Assembly: GCA_015680685.1 (NCBI GenBank)
Contig: MNCI01021501.1
Location: 379,898-434,569 of the forward strand
DNA length: 54,672 nucleotides
Source of the DNA: Gnetum montanum
Taxonomy: Eukaryota; Streptophyta; Gnetopsida; Gnetales; Gnetaceae
Reading direction: 5' to 3'
The position numbers were made by a program, and so were the translations under genes. Positions within the stretch are counted from its first letter, which is position 1. Every line of letters begins with the position of its first letter. The notes under the pieces are model-generated. The model saw only the letters and a list, made by a program, of their open reading frames with translations. It had not been told where the DNA came from and did not search any database. Below are positions 11,230-23,310 of this stretch, piece after piece.

Positions 11230-12562
11230 TTGCATATGTTTAGGTGGACTAGTAGGCATAATTTATGGGTGCTTTAAGGGCTTATGCTCAGAATCGCTTG
11301 AGTTGTTATCCATATGCAAGTTTACAACTTTGTAGCATTCCTTTGCTATGACTATGGATGAATTTTACTTTGCATAGGTGGAGTAGATGACAAAGAATAA
11401 AAAGTGTATGGTTAATAGCACTGGTGATGGTAAGGAGTGAATGATGGGGATTTAGTTTATGAAGTGGTAGGCATGTGATACTTTGGAGGATAGTAATGAT
11501 GAGCATCAACATGGGTGGTAGAGCCATTAGGAGACATAAACTACTAAACATAGTAACCATAAGGATTGAATTACCTATAGCGGTAATGCTACCTATGTGG
11601 TGGCATTTTCCATGATTATGGATTTTGCCACTACTACTAGTAGTACTCTTGAGGTTGAGGTGGAGGCCCACTAGGATTGTACTATTGTTGACAATAGGGT
11701 TGCTGATAGATACCTTGAGGATAAAGTAATCTCCTGGGCATTTTCCTTCTAAAAAATTTTAGGTTTAATATGTAAGTTCTAGACTCTTGAAGATGTGACA
11801 TCACTAGAAAACAATCCTTAGGATGTTTGTATTGGTAGATGTTATAATCATCATCATCTGAACTTAAGTTTGTAACCTTATTAACTACAAGTGCTCTCCT
11901 ATTTGTTAGTAGTAGTTCTTTCCTATGTCATTCTTCTTTTTTTTTGTCTCTATATTTTGCTTTACCCTACTTTGCTTTTTTCCTTCATAATTTTCAATGT
12001 TAATTGAAACTTTTCATTAATGGAGTTTCATAATTTATTAACCTTAGCTAAGATTTTAGTAGCAAATTTTTGGATTAGTAAGGTTTTTCATTAGACCACT
12101 TTTCTAATGATGCCTCCTCTTTTGGTTCATAGAGACAAAGCTCCTTCTTCTAGAGAGATAGACCCCTATTGTACTCCTCATGACTCTTTGATTTCTTGAG
12201 TTCACCTTTCTCTTTTTCCACTTGGTCAATAAGTATTTGAATTTGATGGGCTTGCATCTCTTGAAGTTTTCTTTGGCCATAGACCTAAAGGGTTTCTCTA
12301 GTTTTATTCCAGAGTCCATTTATGATGTGTCATGGTTGTTCCCTTAGAGAGAAGTCATGGTTTAGGCATCTATGTAGTAGAGAATAGTACCTACCCAAGG
12401 CTGCATTAAGAGATTCATGGTTGTCCTTTTTCATCCTTGAATTTACTTTCTTAAGTTAGACATCCTAGAGTACATTTGATATTTATCATTGAACAAGTCC
12501 AATATCATATTCCATTACCTAATAGATTCTGATTCTAGTGATCGGTACTAGCTTTTAACTTC
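11230..12562 (-). pseudogene. Gag of element B, N-terminal part missing
   Basis: Coding starts mid-domain at 12,562 with LFNDKYQ and continues LNAALGRYYSLLHRCLNH near 12,400, VYGQRKLQEMQAHQIQ near 12,250, and a decayed zinc knuckle YNIYQYKHPKDCFLVMSHL near 11,850-11,795, whose two leading cysteines are now tyrosine. Elements D and E have the same blocks (LGMYALGKLYMLQAHQIKE in D). A Pro/Tyr/Gln-rich tail fills 11,230-11,700. The 121-codon ORF at 11,306-11,671 is another frame of this tail, not a separate gene. Confidence 0.8.
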
Positions 12563-13438
12563 TAATGAGCGGTGAGGTACCCCCTATGCCCAACCATATG
12601 AATCACAAGTGTTCATACACAATCCAGTTGAATTCCATGGATGGGACTAGTTGTGACATCTAGATTATTATGTCTTGATCGTAGTTCATTGTCTTCCCAC
12701 TTGGATTAGTGGTAGCTTTGTCATGTATGGTTTAGTGTAGAGTGAGGCATATGATTCTTGATGTTGTTTTAGCCTTATGCTACTCCTAATGATAATAAAG
12801 AAATTAATTATTTAAACTAATTAACAATAGAAATTAAAGTTTAAACTATCCTATGGGCAATGAGTGTCTATTCCCAACTTGTCATACATGTCTTGAACCC
12901 ATGTATCCACTACTAGGATTATCAAGCATTATGCTACTGGGTGAACCAAGCAATAACGCTGCTGGGATTACCAAGTAAATATGTGTTTACACTTAAAATT
13001 GGTCACTTGCAGGCACTTAACAATTTATATTCTAGCAGCTGCTGGGATTACTAGGTTATTATCAGTGAGAACGCTGCTAGGATTACCAAGTGATGTTGCA
13101 TTAAATAACTGAACCAAGCAATAACAATTTATATTCCATGTACTTAGTTAATATTTACATTACCAAGTTATTGTTACACTTAACAATTTATGTGTTTACA
13201 CTTAAAATTGTTCTCACTTGCAGGTCACACTACAGGCACTCACTAATTGTTCTCTAAGAGTACGGAATAAAATTGTAAGAGTTTAGTTACTCTATTGACT
13301 AATTGACTTAAAAATTATGCCCAAACTATGTGCCCAATCACTATATTTATAGGCTGGCATACATCTCGTGATATCAGATATCCAACATTGCTTCTTGGGC
13401 CCCGATATTGAGTACCCGATATTGGGGCTTTGATATCA
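12563..13438 (-). repeat. LTR H (family 1), solo or one end of a lost element
   Basis: This 876-bp unit ends TAATGAGCGG on the left and TGATATCA on the right, aligned over its length with the LTRs of D, E and G. On the left it abuts the middle of the B gag rather than a primer site, so it is an insertion into B. The sequence right of it (13,439-13,570) is not recognisable gag. Flanking 5-mers (ACTTC and GAGCT) do not match, so no target duplication is claimed. Confidence 0.75.
13344..13437 (-). promoter_or_regulatory. U3 dyad array and TATA box of LTR H
   Basis: Minus-strand TATAAATA at 13,344-13,351. Cores on the plus strand start at 13,370 (GATATC), 13,384 (AACATT), 13,404 (GATATT), 13,418 (GATATT) and 13,432 (GATATC), giving steps of 14, 20, 14 and 14 bp. 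One further GATATC at 13,377 is out of register. The nearest core is 24 bp from the TATA box. The same spacing is found in G and E. Confidence 0.7.
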
Positions 13439-13569
13439 GAGCTAGGAAAAATATGGTTCAAAATAAGGATCAAAAGTCCTATTAATTTCCTAGTAACACT
13501 AAATTTAGTATCTAGTATCAGTAATAGAAAGACCCTTAAAAACATCATCACCAATGACATTTCTAGATT

Positions 13570-15308
13570 TTATAGGCTTCTAGTAGTTGACCCTAATGAT
13601 GCCTCAAAGGACAGACCTCAATTTCAATAGTTCTAGTAACTTTTGGAGGTCTAGAATGATAAGTTTACCCAAGTGATACTAGGTGACATTGAGGTAGTGT
13701 CCATGTCATATGCCAACATCACCTACAATTCATGCCTTAAAAATAGATCTATTGACCTCAATTTTACCTCCATCAAACTTCTGGCAACTAGTCCACATCA
13801 TCTCTAGGATAACAAATATCAATTTTGGTGATTCTAGGATTTTTGGAAAGCTCAAAAATAACAAATATAATCTAGCTAATGCTAGGTATTATCACGGTTA
13901 CCTCCCAATGTAACAATTATGTAATAACCTAAAAACTTACCTTCTTAATCTAGTTTTGCATTTTTTAGACCTTCCATGATCAATGTACATCATCCTCAAG
14001 GATAGACATTAGTTTTGGTGATTTTAGAGACCTCAAAAAGTATAGAGCAATATGTTTCAACTCCATGATGCTTAGGCAATGTTGACATAATTCCAACATC
14101 ACCTGCAAACATGACTTGTGAAACATCATGTAAAAACTTTAATTTGGATGATATTTTTGATTTTATGTAGTCCTAGTATCCATTTGACATTATCTCAATG
14201 ATGTTTGACATTAGTTCAAGTATCAATGATGATCCTTGAGGTCTTGGATTGACAATTTAGAGTGTAGAGCATCAACTTATATTAATGCAAGTAATGTAGA
14301 CATAATGTCAATGTCACTAGATTACCTACTTGCATCATCAATGCTATTTATACATGACATGCACCTTGAGTTACTAAACATGGACTCCAAGTTAACTAAA
14401 CCAAACTCTAGGTATTTTTAGAAAATCCTAATCCTATAAATACTGGGTTCTAGCATCAATATAAGGTCAATTTCTTGAGAGCACACTTTTAAGTTTTGAG
14501 AGATCTCAAGCATTAATATTTGTATCAACTACATTACCTATGTGCTCCATGGTTATTCTAGTATCATTTGCAGTTTGTAAGCTCTGTCCCAACAATAGTA
14601 TCATTAGTAGGACACATAAGCATATTGATGCTAGCATTAGTATCACTAGGATTAGTGTTAATGTCACCTACCATAGCATTAGCATCACTTATTCCAACTT
14701 TATCATCTCTATATCACTTGCCAAATAGTACCTAGAAATGATCTTTTTTGACCCTTGAATTAACTTCAAACAATGCTGATAGACTCTTCATTTATCTATA
14801 AATCCATAAGAGGTTAAATTCCATGATTCAAATCTTCTCTTTTCTTATGAACTAAGTCCTAATTATTCATTTAAACTTACAGTTTATATCTCGCCTCATT
14901 GTAGGTCTTGGCTTTCCCTAGGAGGCAAACTTCATTAGTTTATTTGGTAAAGTAATTTTTATTTTGAAAAGAAAAAAACTGAACCCTATTCCACATATTT
15001 AGTTTATCATATATTTTTTTTTTATATTTTCTATTTATGTTAGATATACTCATATTGCTTAGATCTTATTCATATTGGTCATGTTTCATTAAATTAGCTA
15101 TTAAATTCATTGTAATTAATCTATATCCCTATTAATTTTAGTCTTTTTTGACACACTAAGTTTGTATTCAATTGGAGGTTCATGTCCCTTCATTGTATAA
15201 TTGTTGATTTATTGAGAGTTATAGCATTTTGAAGACTATTTATGGCTATGGATCATACACTCAAACATGTGATTCATGGAGGTTTCCTTACAGATTTGTG
15301 AGAGAACA
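13570..15308 (+). repeat. 5' LTR of element T
   Basis: Aligns by eye with 38,480-40,108 from about GTTGACCCTAATGATG to the ATGTGATTCAT and CCTTACA blocks near the end; identity is perhaps three quarters. TATAAATA lies at 14,435-14,442 within an identical local context in the other copy. The stretch upstream of the TATA box is full of loose repeats of short ATTAG/GTGATG/GTCA words. The end is taken as ACA at 15,308, before a primer-site-like sequence. Confidence 0.7.
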
Positions 15309-15311
15309 TTT

Positions 15312-15328
15312 TTGGTGATATAATTGAT
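15312..15328 (+). other. Possible primer binding site of element T
   Basis: TTTTTGGTGATATAATTG just after the LTR resembles the TTTTTGGCGACTCC-type start found after the 5' LTR of Tat/Ogre-like elements, with several substitutions. The assignment is from recollection of the family and is weak on its own. Confidence 0.4.
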
Positions 15329-15489
15329 TTTCAAGTATCATGAAACCTTTTCCTAGAAACTCATAGGCCCTTTCTAGCATTTTATTTTTTAGATTACATA
15401 TTTTTAATTCTTTTATTTCTATTATTTATCCTCCTCTCTTTCTGTTTGCACTTGATCATTATTCTTGAGTTTATGTAAAAGATACTTTG

Positions 15490-16680
15490 TTGACACCATG
15501 TTTGGCCAAGGATCTGATTCATGTCAAATCTCTCAAATTCATAGAATGATAAAGATGAGGAAAGTTTAGGCATTTATAGCTTTCATGTTCACTAATGATT
15601 ACAAGATCACATGCAGCATGAAAGAGCTAAGCATTAGACTTTCTAAGAATGAGCTATAGAGGATGGTTACTTATGAAGCTTTCCACAACTTCAAGCCTTT
15701 TCTTTCCAACCCCAACCATCCCATCAAGTTAGACTAGTATGAATATATAATGCTAGTAGAATATCTCCTTCTTAGGAATGAAATCTAGATATTTTCTAGA
15801 GCTGAAATTTAGCAAAGGAAAAATATGACAAATTACCTAATATGTCATGCTACTATCAACTTCAATTGGAGTGATCAATTTTAAGACCAAAGTGAGCATG
15901 GAGGTCATATTAGTGTTTATGATGATGAAGAGGATAAAAATCCTCCTATTTTGATGCCCATAGAACTACTCAACCAACATGCCACCTAACCATCAAGACC
16001 AATCCCAAAACACATTTACTATATTCATTCTTTCAACCCTATGAACTAGCATGTAACTTAACCCATCTATCCTATAGTTTCTACTTAAACTATTTCAACT
16101 ACTATAATTACTCATGCAGTTACTTTAGCATCAACATACAATCTATTACCTAACACAATATTTGTAAATCCAACACCCTAGGTGCAAGGTCACAATCCTA
16201 ATCTTTTTTTGAATAGTTTTTAATTATTTTTCATCATATCATGAGTTCAATAGTAGTAGGTTTTACTCCCATTACTTTCATCTTCTCAGCCTTTGTCTCA
16301 ATATAATGTTCTATAATCCATTTTCATACCCACCATTGCATCTCCCCAACTAGTGTTTCCTACTCATAATCCCATCATTGGTAATCCTGCTATGCCATCT
16401 ATCTCTGGTGTGCCTCTTAAACTCATGCTTTTGATTCAAGATTTTTGATCCCAACTTCAAGATAATGAGGGCTAGGGTCATAAAGTCACAACAATACATG
16501 GAGAAACATTCATCAATCCCAAAGTGGTATAATCCCAACAAGTTCTGCTGCTACCATGAAGTTGTAGGACATGACACTAATAACTACAACACCTTCAAGG
16601 ATGACATCCAAGCATTAGTGGACATGGGGAAGATCATTTTCAATATACTAGTATAGCTTAGTAATTAACACATACAAATT
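15490..16680 (+). pseudogene. Gag of element T
   Basis: The best-preserved piece is an open stretch at 16,465-16,656 reading KFCCYHEVVGHDTNNYNTF, then DDIQALVDMGKI. This is the zinc-knuckle-like motif of Tat-lineage gag (C-x-x-H, GHDT-x-x-C, KxxIxxLxxxG), here with the last cysteine replaced by tyrosine. Upstream, 15,540-15,960 can be read as a gag-like domain only through several frame changes. The N-terminus is not defined. Confidence 0.65.
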
Positions 16681-17369
16681 TTCCAAGATCCATTAAATAC
16701 TTTCTTAATGTGGATCTTTGCTTTTCATTTAGAGCCTAAAGGTAACCATTCTAAAACTCCTTTTATCTTTCAATCAAGATCCTTCTAAAGTAACTTCCAA
16801 TCATCTACTCCAAAGCCCAAGAAGTATTTATTCATTAATCTTTCTCTAAATACTTCTAGCACATCCACAAATCAAATTGTATGCAGAGCTCCATTTATCA
16901 TTGATATAATATCCCATTATGATAAATCTCTTATACTCTCAAATCACATATTTAGCTATCCTCCATCTCCTTCCAAGAATAGGTTATCTTTATCTACCTC
17001 ATCTAGACTATTTAATTACACATAGATGCTATCCTATAACATTTCTTCACCATCTCATTCTTTATTCCCATTCAAGTTACAATAGCCACCTTTGCTTCCT
17101 ATTTCTACATCAGTTATTAGGATCTTCACCAGGGATTAAAAGTAAGCAATGTTAAATGATAAAGAAAAGGAAAAAGATCAAGAAACCAAATGACATATTA
17201 AAAAAAAAAGATCCCATTTTAGGATACATCAAACATAATTGCTCCAACTTCTATCATCACATCAAATGCTCTTACATTGGATGAAATTCCTCCAGCACCA
17301 ACCCCAAGGATGTAACTCTTAGAGGCAATGCCTTGTTTTAAATTACTAAAGCATTGAAGCTTAAGGGAA
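16681..17369 (+). other. Gag-protease linker of element T, no clear frame
   Basis: Low-complexity, stop-rich sequence between the gag zinc-knuckle block and the pre-protease block. By position it belongs to the gag-pol polyprotein, but no motif is legible. The 78-codon ORF at 16,919-17,155 shows no family resemblance. Confidence 0.4.
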
Positions 17370-17753
17370 CAAACCTTTCCCTCTTTAACCTCATTTCAAA
17401 TTCCAAGGAATACCACTTGACATTGGAGGAGCTACTCAAATCTATCACCATATCTATAAACATCTACTTTGACGTATGAGTAATCTCATTAATGCTCAAT
17501 GCTCTATGGTATAAGACAGATTGTTTGGTCTGTAAGAAGGAGAACATTAAGACTCATCCTGTAATGGGTGACATATGCCAACTTCTCATTTATATCATAA
17601 TACAAATTAGAGATGATCTGTAACTATCTTTAGTACACATAGATTATGGAGCTGGGTCTAATGGTATATCATGGATGATCATCAAGCATCTTGGTCTCAA
17701 AAAATAGGTTATGTATTCTAACTACAACTACTCTTTGGTTTCGTTTAGTGGGA
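17370..17753 (+). pseudogene. Protease of element T, first half
   Basis: The catalytic motif IDYGAGSNGISWMIIKHLGL at about 17,640-17,700 corresponds to the DNGSxLNVxP...LG block of Tat-type proteases. Upstream, LEELLKSITISI and later THPVMGDI are remnants of the conserved pre-protease stretch. The frame ends at 17,753, where element C is inserted; the second half is found at 36,900. Confidence 0.7.
17749..17753. repeat. Target-site duplication of element C, left copy
   Basis: TGGGA immediately before the LTR start TGTTAGGA. The same five bases follow the right LTR end at 36,895-36,899. Element T protease coding runs up to the left copy and resumes after the right copy, which independently supports the insertion. 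Confidence 0.8.
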
Positions 17754-18109
17754 TGTTAGGATGTGAATTAATGCCCCTTTTGACTTGGTTTCTTAGGTGT
17801 TCTAATTAGGGATAGGCAACGACCATGGGTTATGATGATATTTGATCAAATTTAAACTTTGTGCAACTTCTATTTTTCTTTTTTCAATTATTCTATGTAT
17901 GGATCCTAATCAATATTTCAATTTGTGTATGTTAGAATTGTTAAAATTTCAAGTGATGTTAATTGATTTGTAGATGTTTCTTCTTAATTTGGAAATAATG
18001 ATGATTAATAAAACACTTGTAAATACTCAATGATTCTTTTAGGAGATTCTTTTTTTTTGTTTTTTTTTACCTTGATTTTCCTCTCTAATTGATATTTCTT
18101 TATAGGTTT
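17754..18109 (+). repeat. 5' LTR remnant and leader of element C
   Basis: 17,754 to about 17,835 matches the first 75 bp of the 3' LTR at 35,917 (TGTTAGGA, CCCCTTTTGA, ATTAGGGATAGG). After that the match ends, so most of the LTR and the primer site are deleted. The remaining leader ends in a pyrimidine run and TTTATAG just before the gag ATG, which looks like a splice acceptor; that reading is speculative. Confidence 0.7.
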
Positions 18110-19955
18110 ATGGTTTGGACTCATGAGAAAGGTCAGAGATTGGTTTGTGATATGGTACCTTCTTCATACATACCTAAGAGAAAGACTGAAAAGTTTCTGA
18201 TGCCATTAGAAGAGTCATCTTCATCAAGGAATTCAAGAAGTTAACAAGGGCAAAGTCTATTAAAGCAAGAAGGACCATCAATTTCATAGGTAAATCCACA
18301 AAATCCAAAAAGTATAGGTGCTAGGGTAAATATAGTTAATTAACTTAATACTTCAATTATGATAACTACTTGTGGGACTTAGTTTTCAACCCTATTTCCT
18401 AATTCTACCCAACCTAAACAAGTTTCCATGACTATTAGTATGCCTACTAAATTTGGATTTGGAACATTAGTTTTAAATTCTATGAGTTAATTGGGTTATG
18501 CTCTACCCACGTAATCTACCTTTTTCCTAATCACACAAATGGTTGGTCCATCATGTTTCAATTAGCCTACCCCTCTACAAGTTAGTGCGATGTACCATGA
18601 AAATACTTATAATGATCCCTCTAACATTTTTCATTAATAGTAATTGCATAAACAAAATATACAAGCCACTCATAAAACCTTGAATTTTTTGACATAGGCT
18701 ACTCACAATACATGGCCATCTTTGCCCAATCAACTGGTCCCTCACTCTCTCCTCATTCCAACATAAGTGGCTATTACATAAACTATTCCCTCTACTATTT
18801 CTCAATTTGAACAATCTGTTGTTCATATGAATTACCCTAACATTGCTCATATTCATCAACCAATAGAGCAACCCATCATCCCTTTTAATCCACAACTTAT
18901 TCCTATGTCTTATAGCCCAAACATTCCACCAGCAGTACCATATAGAACTTCATTTATGCAAGTACCCCAATAGCTTTACTCTAATATACAAGCATTCATG
19001 AATGTTTCCCAAAGTGCACAACCTATGTTCAATGTGCATGTTGCCCAAATAAAATCTATGCCTCAAACCATGTTTCAACCAAAAATTCCACAACAAGGAC
19101 TCCAACAAATACCACACCCTTTGTCTCATCATTTAGTACCTCTAGGAAACCAATTTAATTAGTTTTTAGAATTTCAAAATCAAGTCCCTTATCAAGGAAT
19201 GCCTAACCAGCTTTTGTTAAAGAACTTAATGGGAAGGAAATCAATTGCCACTCTTTTCTTCTTTTGTTTCCTATTGGACAAGATGTTAAGATAAAACATT
19301 TAGAAACATTTCCATAATTTTATGATATAGATGAAGAAGATTCATACCATCATTTGGAAGCTTTTGAAAAGTTGATAGTCACATGTCGTAATAATGTTAC
19401 GGAACACACTAAGATGAGTGTCTTTCCCCTTTTAGAGATTGTGCATTATCATGGTATAGGTCATTCAAACAATTCTCTATTTAGTCATGGAAAAGATTTA
19501 AAAATGAGTTTTTAAATAGATTTTTATCTTCTACAGAAATTCATTAGTGTGAGAAATAGCTTTCAAGCTTCCAACTAAAAGAAAATAAGACTTATGAATA
19601 AGCTTGATAGAGTTTTAAGGACAAACCCTAATCATGGATTTTCATAGTGTTAATTGCTAGGATTTTTTGTTGATGGTTTAACACTTGTTACACGTCAGAG
19701 TATTGATTTTGCTTATGGTAGCACAATCAAGCAAATGATACCTAAGGTAATAGTGGATCAAAGTAAGAGTTTGCCCATTAATAAAAAGGCTAATATGTTA
19801 GAACATATGGTGATGATAGGTTTGGTAAAAAAAATTGAAAAGGTTGATGAAAAATTATCATCTTTATCTATGCCTTCCAATACTATTGTGTAGGGCAATA
19901 TTCTTAGTTTTAACAACAAGCATCATTAGCTTGTACTAATGAAGGAATTCATAAT
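18110..19955 (+). pseudogene. Gag of element C, N-terminal part
   Basis: Start ATG at 18,110 (MVWTHEKGQRLVCDMVPSSY, then basic and Ser-rich). A Pro/Gln/Asn-rich stretch follows at 18,580-19,190, then the gag domain: DEEDSYHHLEAFEKLIVTC near 19,340 and GLTLVTRQSIDFAYG at about 19,670, typical of Athila-type gag. Coding is cut at 19,955 by element D and resumes at 28,111. Several stops; most can be explained by C to T changes. Confidence 0.8.
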
Positions 19956-20786
19956 TGATGAGCGGTGAGGTACCCCTATGTTCAACTGTACAAATTACAA
20001 GTGTTCACACATAATCTAGTCAAATGTCATGGATGGGACTAGTTGTGGCACCTAGATCATTATGCTTTGATTGTAGTTCACTATCTTCCCACTTGGACTA
20101 GTGGTAGCTTTGTCACGTATGGTTTAGTCCAAGTGAGGCATATGATGTGGTTCCTAATTCTACTTTACTCCTAATGGTGATAAAGAGATGACTTAATTAA
20201 ACTAATGAATAATGAGAAATAAGATCTAAACTAGCCTATGGATGATGGTATTGGCTTTTAACCATTTGTACATGTCTTGGACTTTGTGAGATTACTTTTG
20301 GGATTGCCAAGTGTATGTCATTGGTTGTGCCAAATGATACACCTCTGGATTATTAAGTATTTACACTTAAACACTCATGATTAAGGCATACACATTCCAC
20401 TTAATAACATGAATAGTAAATAGCAATAAATGGAAATATTTAAGTAAAGACAAAAATAAATAATTAATAATAAACAATAAAAAGTAATCTAAGTGAATGT
20501 TGCAATGATAGGAGTAATCTCGATCTTTATTGCTAGTCATGTAACGTGTCCAAGTACGTCACACTTGAACAAAGGTGTCATATGATTACAAGCATCACAC
20601 TGCGGGTATGCATTGGGAATAACAAAATTTAAAAGAAGAAACTGAAAACTAGAACTATCTATTGACTATCAACTACTTACTACTTATTTCATCTAAGCAC
20701 CCCAACACCATATTTATAGGTGAGATTCAAATGAGGTGACATCAGGTATTTGATGTTGGGGCTCTAAAGACAATGATGTCTCATCA
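19956..20786 (-). repeat. 3' LTR of element D
   Basis: 831 bp, 56 bp shorter than the partner at 27,219-28,105, and the visible loss is in the U3 dyad array. Minus-strand TATAAATA at 20,711-20,718. Array cores remain at 20,738 (GACATC) and 20,752 (GATGTT), and a GATGTC lies at 20,775. Flanked by ATAAT on the left and by the polypurine tract on the right. Confidence 0.9.
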
Positions 20787-20806
20787 TACCCCCATGACTG
20801 AATGAA
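20787..20806 (-). other. Polypurine tract of element D
   Basis: Minus-strand CATTCAGTCATGGGGGTA immediately precedes the LTR start. The same string, with one change, precedes the LTR of element F. It is the expected plus-strand primer and confirms the orientation of D. Confidence 0.85.
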
Positions 20807-21087
20807 AACTCATCCTCAAGTTAAACAAATGAGGAAAAAGTTCTTTACAAAATATTGACAAGTATGGGATTATTAATTGACTTAACAATGAACAAGATTC
20901 TTGCATGCCATAGTGGTGCAGTATAAAAATGGAACACATTATTACAAAACAAAACAAAAACAAGACTGGGAAGCTCATGTAGTGCCCAAAGGTGGTGCCT
21001 CTTCCATTGGCTACTTCCATTTATCGCTAGGCTATTGAAACTTGTATTAATTAAGCAAGGCCTGCAACTTTTCTTTCTTTGTTCTTA

Positions 21088-21155
21088 GGTCAACTAGGAA
21101 TTCTCTACCATGATGTTCTTTTGTTTTTCTATAGTGGTCAACTAGGAATTCTCTA
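21088..21155 (-). repeat. In-frame 16-codon repeat in ORF3 tail
   Basis: A 20-base block at 21,088-21,107 recurs at 21,136-21,155. The offset of 48 bp equals 16 codons, so the repeat is in frame and lengthens the predicted coiled coil. Confidence 0.8.
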
Positions 21156-22852
21156 TCGTGAGTTGCTTATTTTCCTCCTAGACAGTAGTTAGTGCCTTTT
21201 TATATGCATGAGATTGCACATCTATAATAGAGGCATTCCAAACTACTATCTCCTTCTCTTGCTCTGCAACTGCTCTCTCCTTTGCTAGCTTGGTAAGCTT
21301 GTCTATCCTAAATTGCTCTAGTTGGTCTGGTGCAACAAAATAGGTAGGATCTCATCATTCAGCTTGCAAGGCAGCCAACTCTTCATGTAGTCTCTATATC
21401 TCAGATTCTACGTGTTTTGCCTTGACCTCTGCCATGACCAACTTCCCTTTGGTGGTGATGAGGTCTGATTGTGCTATAGTGACATCATTAGGGATGTCAA
21501 ACAGAGTGTTCATTACTTAACCCATTTGCAACAAGCAATCAAACATGTCCTTATGCACTACATGAGTCATCAAGGTCTCGACCAACATTTGTGCATATCT
21601 AGTTTCTACTAGATTAGTCAAAGGCACAATAGAAACATTGAATGACTCTTTGATGTGATCAGTGATCACCTTTGTTGCTACTGTTGCATCTTTGTGTTGT
21701 AGCACCATGATTGTGGCACCTTCTCCAGTTTCCAATGTGACATGACAAGATGTAGTGTTTACAAAGATCTTGTGTGATCATTGAGATCTCCCTCATCCTG
21801 ACTGTATTAAGATATCTTCCCTTGTTGGATCAACTCACATAGTGGGCCATACAACATCATCCATAAGTCGATAGAGATCAACCTCATTCCTACTTCCCTA
21901 ATTGATGGTTTCAGCAATCCTCTATAGGTGGCTCATCGATGATCTATAATCTTGTAGTGGTAGTGGTGGAGATTGTGCCTGTGGACATTACTCAGGCTCT
22001 TGTTGCATTTTTGTTCTTAGTTTTACCTCCTTTTTAGCTTCTTGCTCCTCACCAGAATCTTTTCTTAGTGCTGTAGTTTTCAAGAGTTCTATGAAGGAGG
22101 TGTGTTGAGCCTTCCTAGGGATATCATTAGTATGTCCTAAGATCCAAGCATGCTTGCATAGCTTTTTGATTAGATAGGGAAATGAAAGTGTTAGTCTCCC
22201 TAACTTTGTTTCTTCAAACCACCGTTGGATTTCTATGAAGTAATATTGGGGAAGGTTGACTGCAAATGTTTCCATTAGAATGAAACTTCCCCTAGCTGCA
22301 TAAGTTGAAATTCGATTGAGCCCTTTGGTAGAAAATAGGTGGTACATCCCAATCTTAAAGTAGGTTATCTCTTCCAAAGTCATTTCATGGTATGACTTGT
22401 CCTCTTTACTGTATGCCCATCTTAGCCATAATATCTTTGTTTCGGGGTTGGATTTGGTGTATAGGTGAGCAACCTTGGGCCCTTCATTAGGTAGGTTGAG
22501 AACTTCAGCAATGTCCTTGACTAAGTAAGAGACAATCACCCTACAGATATTAATAGTGGTGCTCTTATCTTTGTTATGCCAAAATTGATGGACTTCGCCT
22601 AGGTACCATTCACCATTGTTGGACAAGATAGGCCACAATGGGGATGCTTTGAGTTGCATCCACACCGCTTCTGGAGTAAACTCCATGAATGGACCAAAGT
22701 TCATTTCCACAATGATTGAAGCTAATGTGGATTTCTTCAAGGTGGTGGCAAGGCAATTAAGGGGCAATATGAGATATTGTCCCTATTCAGGGGTCAGTAC
22801 TTCTACCATCTCTACTTGGGCCGATTGCCTAGTAGTAGGGGCCTCTTGATGG

Positions 22853-22921
22853 ATACTGAAAGACTAGACCTCTTGTTCAACATGTTTCTCATATTCTCAT
22901 ACTGAAAGACTGGACCTCTTG
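22853..22921 (-). repeat. 23-bp direct repeats, 46 bp apart, in ORF3
   Basis: 22,853-22,875 and 22,899-22,921 are identical but for one base. The offset of 46 bp shifts the ORF3 frame by one, separating the apparent start codon from the main frame. Confidence 0.85.
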
Positions 22922-23310
22922 TTTAGCACCTCTTTTTTGGGCCATCTTCAATCAAGTAAAAACTAGGTGTTACCAAGGTTATGTTTATTACCATTAATCA
23001 ATTTATACCTTATTCATAACCTTAGTTGATTGAGCTCATAATTCATATGATTGTAGGGTTAGGAAAATTTTCAAGAAAAATCCCCCAAAAAATGCCTATC
23101 TCTTTCTACAACCCTTGCAACTGGTTTCCTTTTTTGTTAGATGTGGTTTATAATAATAGTTATTGTCCTGTGGGTTAGAAAAATTGAACTTTTGGCATTA
23201 TCGTTAGTGATTTTTCATTATAATTCCTAAGGTTTTCAACATCCTTACCCTTATGATACCTTCTAGGTGATAGCAAATTTTAGTAAATCGGCACAAAGTT
23301 TGCATGCGAT

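Larger units (their letters stand above)
9392..12562 (-). mobile_element. Element B: family 1 Ty3/gypsy fragment (gag, protease, RT)
   Basis: This minus-strand internal fragment has no LTR of its own attached. Gag enters at 12,562, where LTR H interrupts it; protease and RT follow and stop at about 9,392, where element A is inserted. The protease stretch matches that of element E closely (NLPPLK, LGLVEDIVTTI, AWLSTID), so B and E are the same family. Confidence 0.8.
20840..22945 (-). pseudogene. ORF3 of element D: long 3' ORF with coiled-coil tail
   Basis: The longest uninterrupted protein of the window lies here (22,767-21,988, 259 codons), and the same frame can be followed to about 20,840, giving some 650-700 codons with about a dozen stops, nearly all CAA/CAG/CGA/TGG to stop. 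A start ATG at 22,945 (MAQKRGAKQEVQSFS) is put out of frame by a 46-bp insertion with 23-bp repeats. The N-terminal domain has VSYLVKDIAEVLNLP, later ETFAVNLPQYYFIEI and LSFPYLIKKLCKHAWI. This layout recalls the putative plant transposon protein domain in 3' ORFs of Athila-type elements; I could not search. The C-terminal part (about 21,420-21,060) is Glu/Lys/Leu-rich and likely coiled coil. No membrane segment or signal peptide is evident, so an envelope role is not supported. Function unknown. Confidence 0.7.

Noticed and set aside
11306-11671. 121-codon minus-strand ORF
   Set aside because: It is an alternate frame of the Pro/Tyr-rich gag tail of element B. An equivalent alternate frame exists in E (53,557-53,877), which reflects shared nucleotide sequence rather than a second gene.
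13439-13570. Continuation of the gag of element B or G beyond LTR H
   Set aside because: Minus-strand translation shows no gag block, so the relation between H, B and G remains open.
18575-19132. Minus-strand ORFs of 106 and 60 codons
   Set aside because: Shadows of the plus-strand Pro/Gln-rich gag of element C.
20840-22945. ORF3 as an envelope gene
   Set aside because: No signal peptide, membrane segment or cleavage motif is visible in the readable frame.
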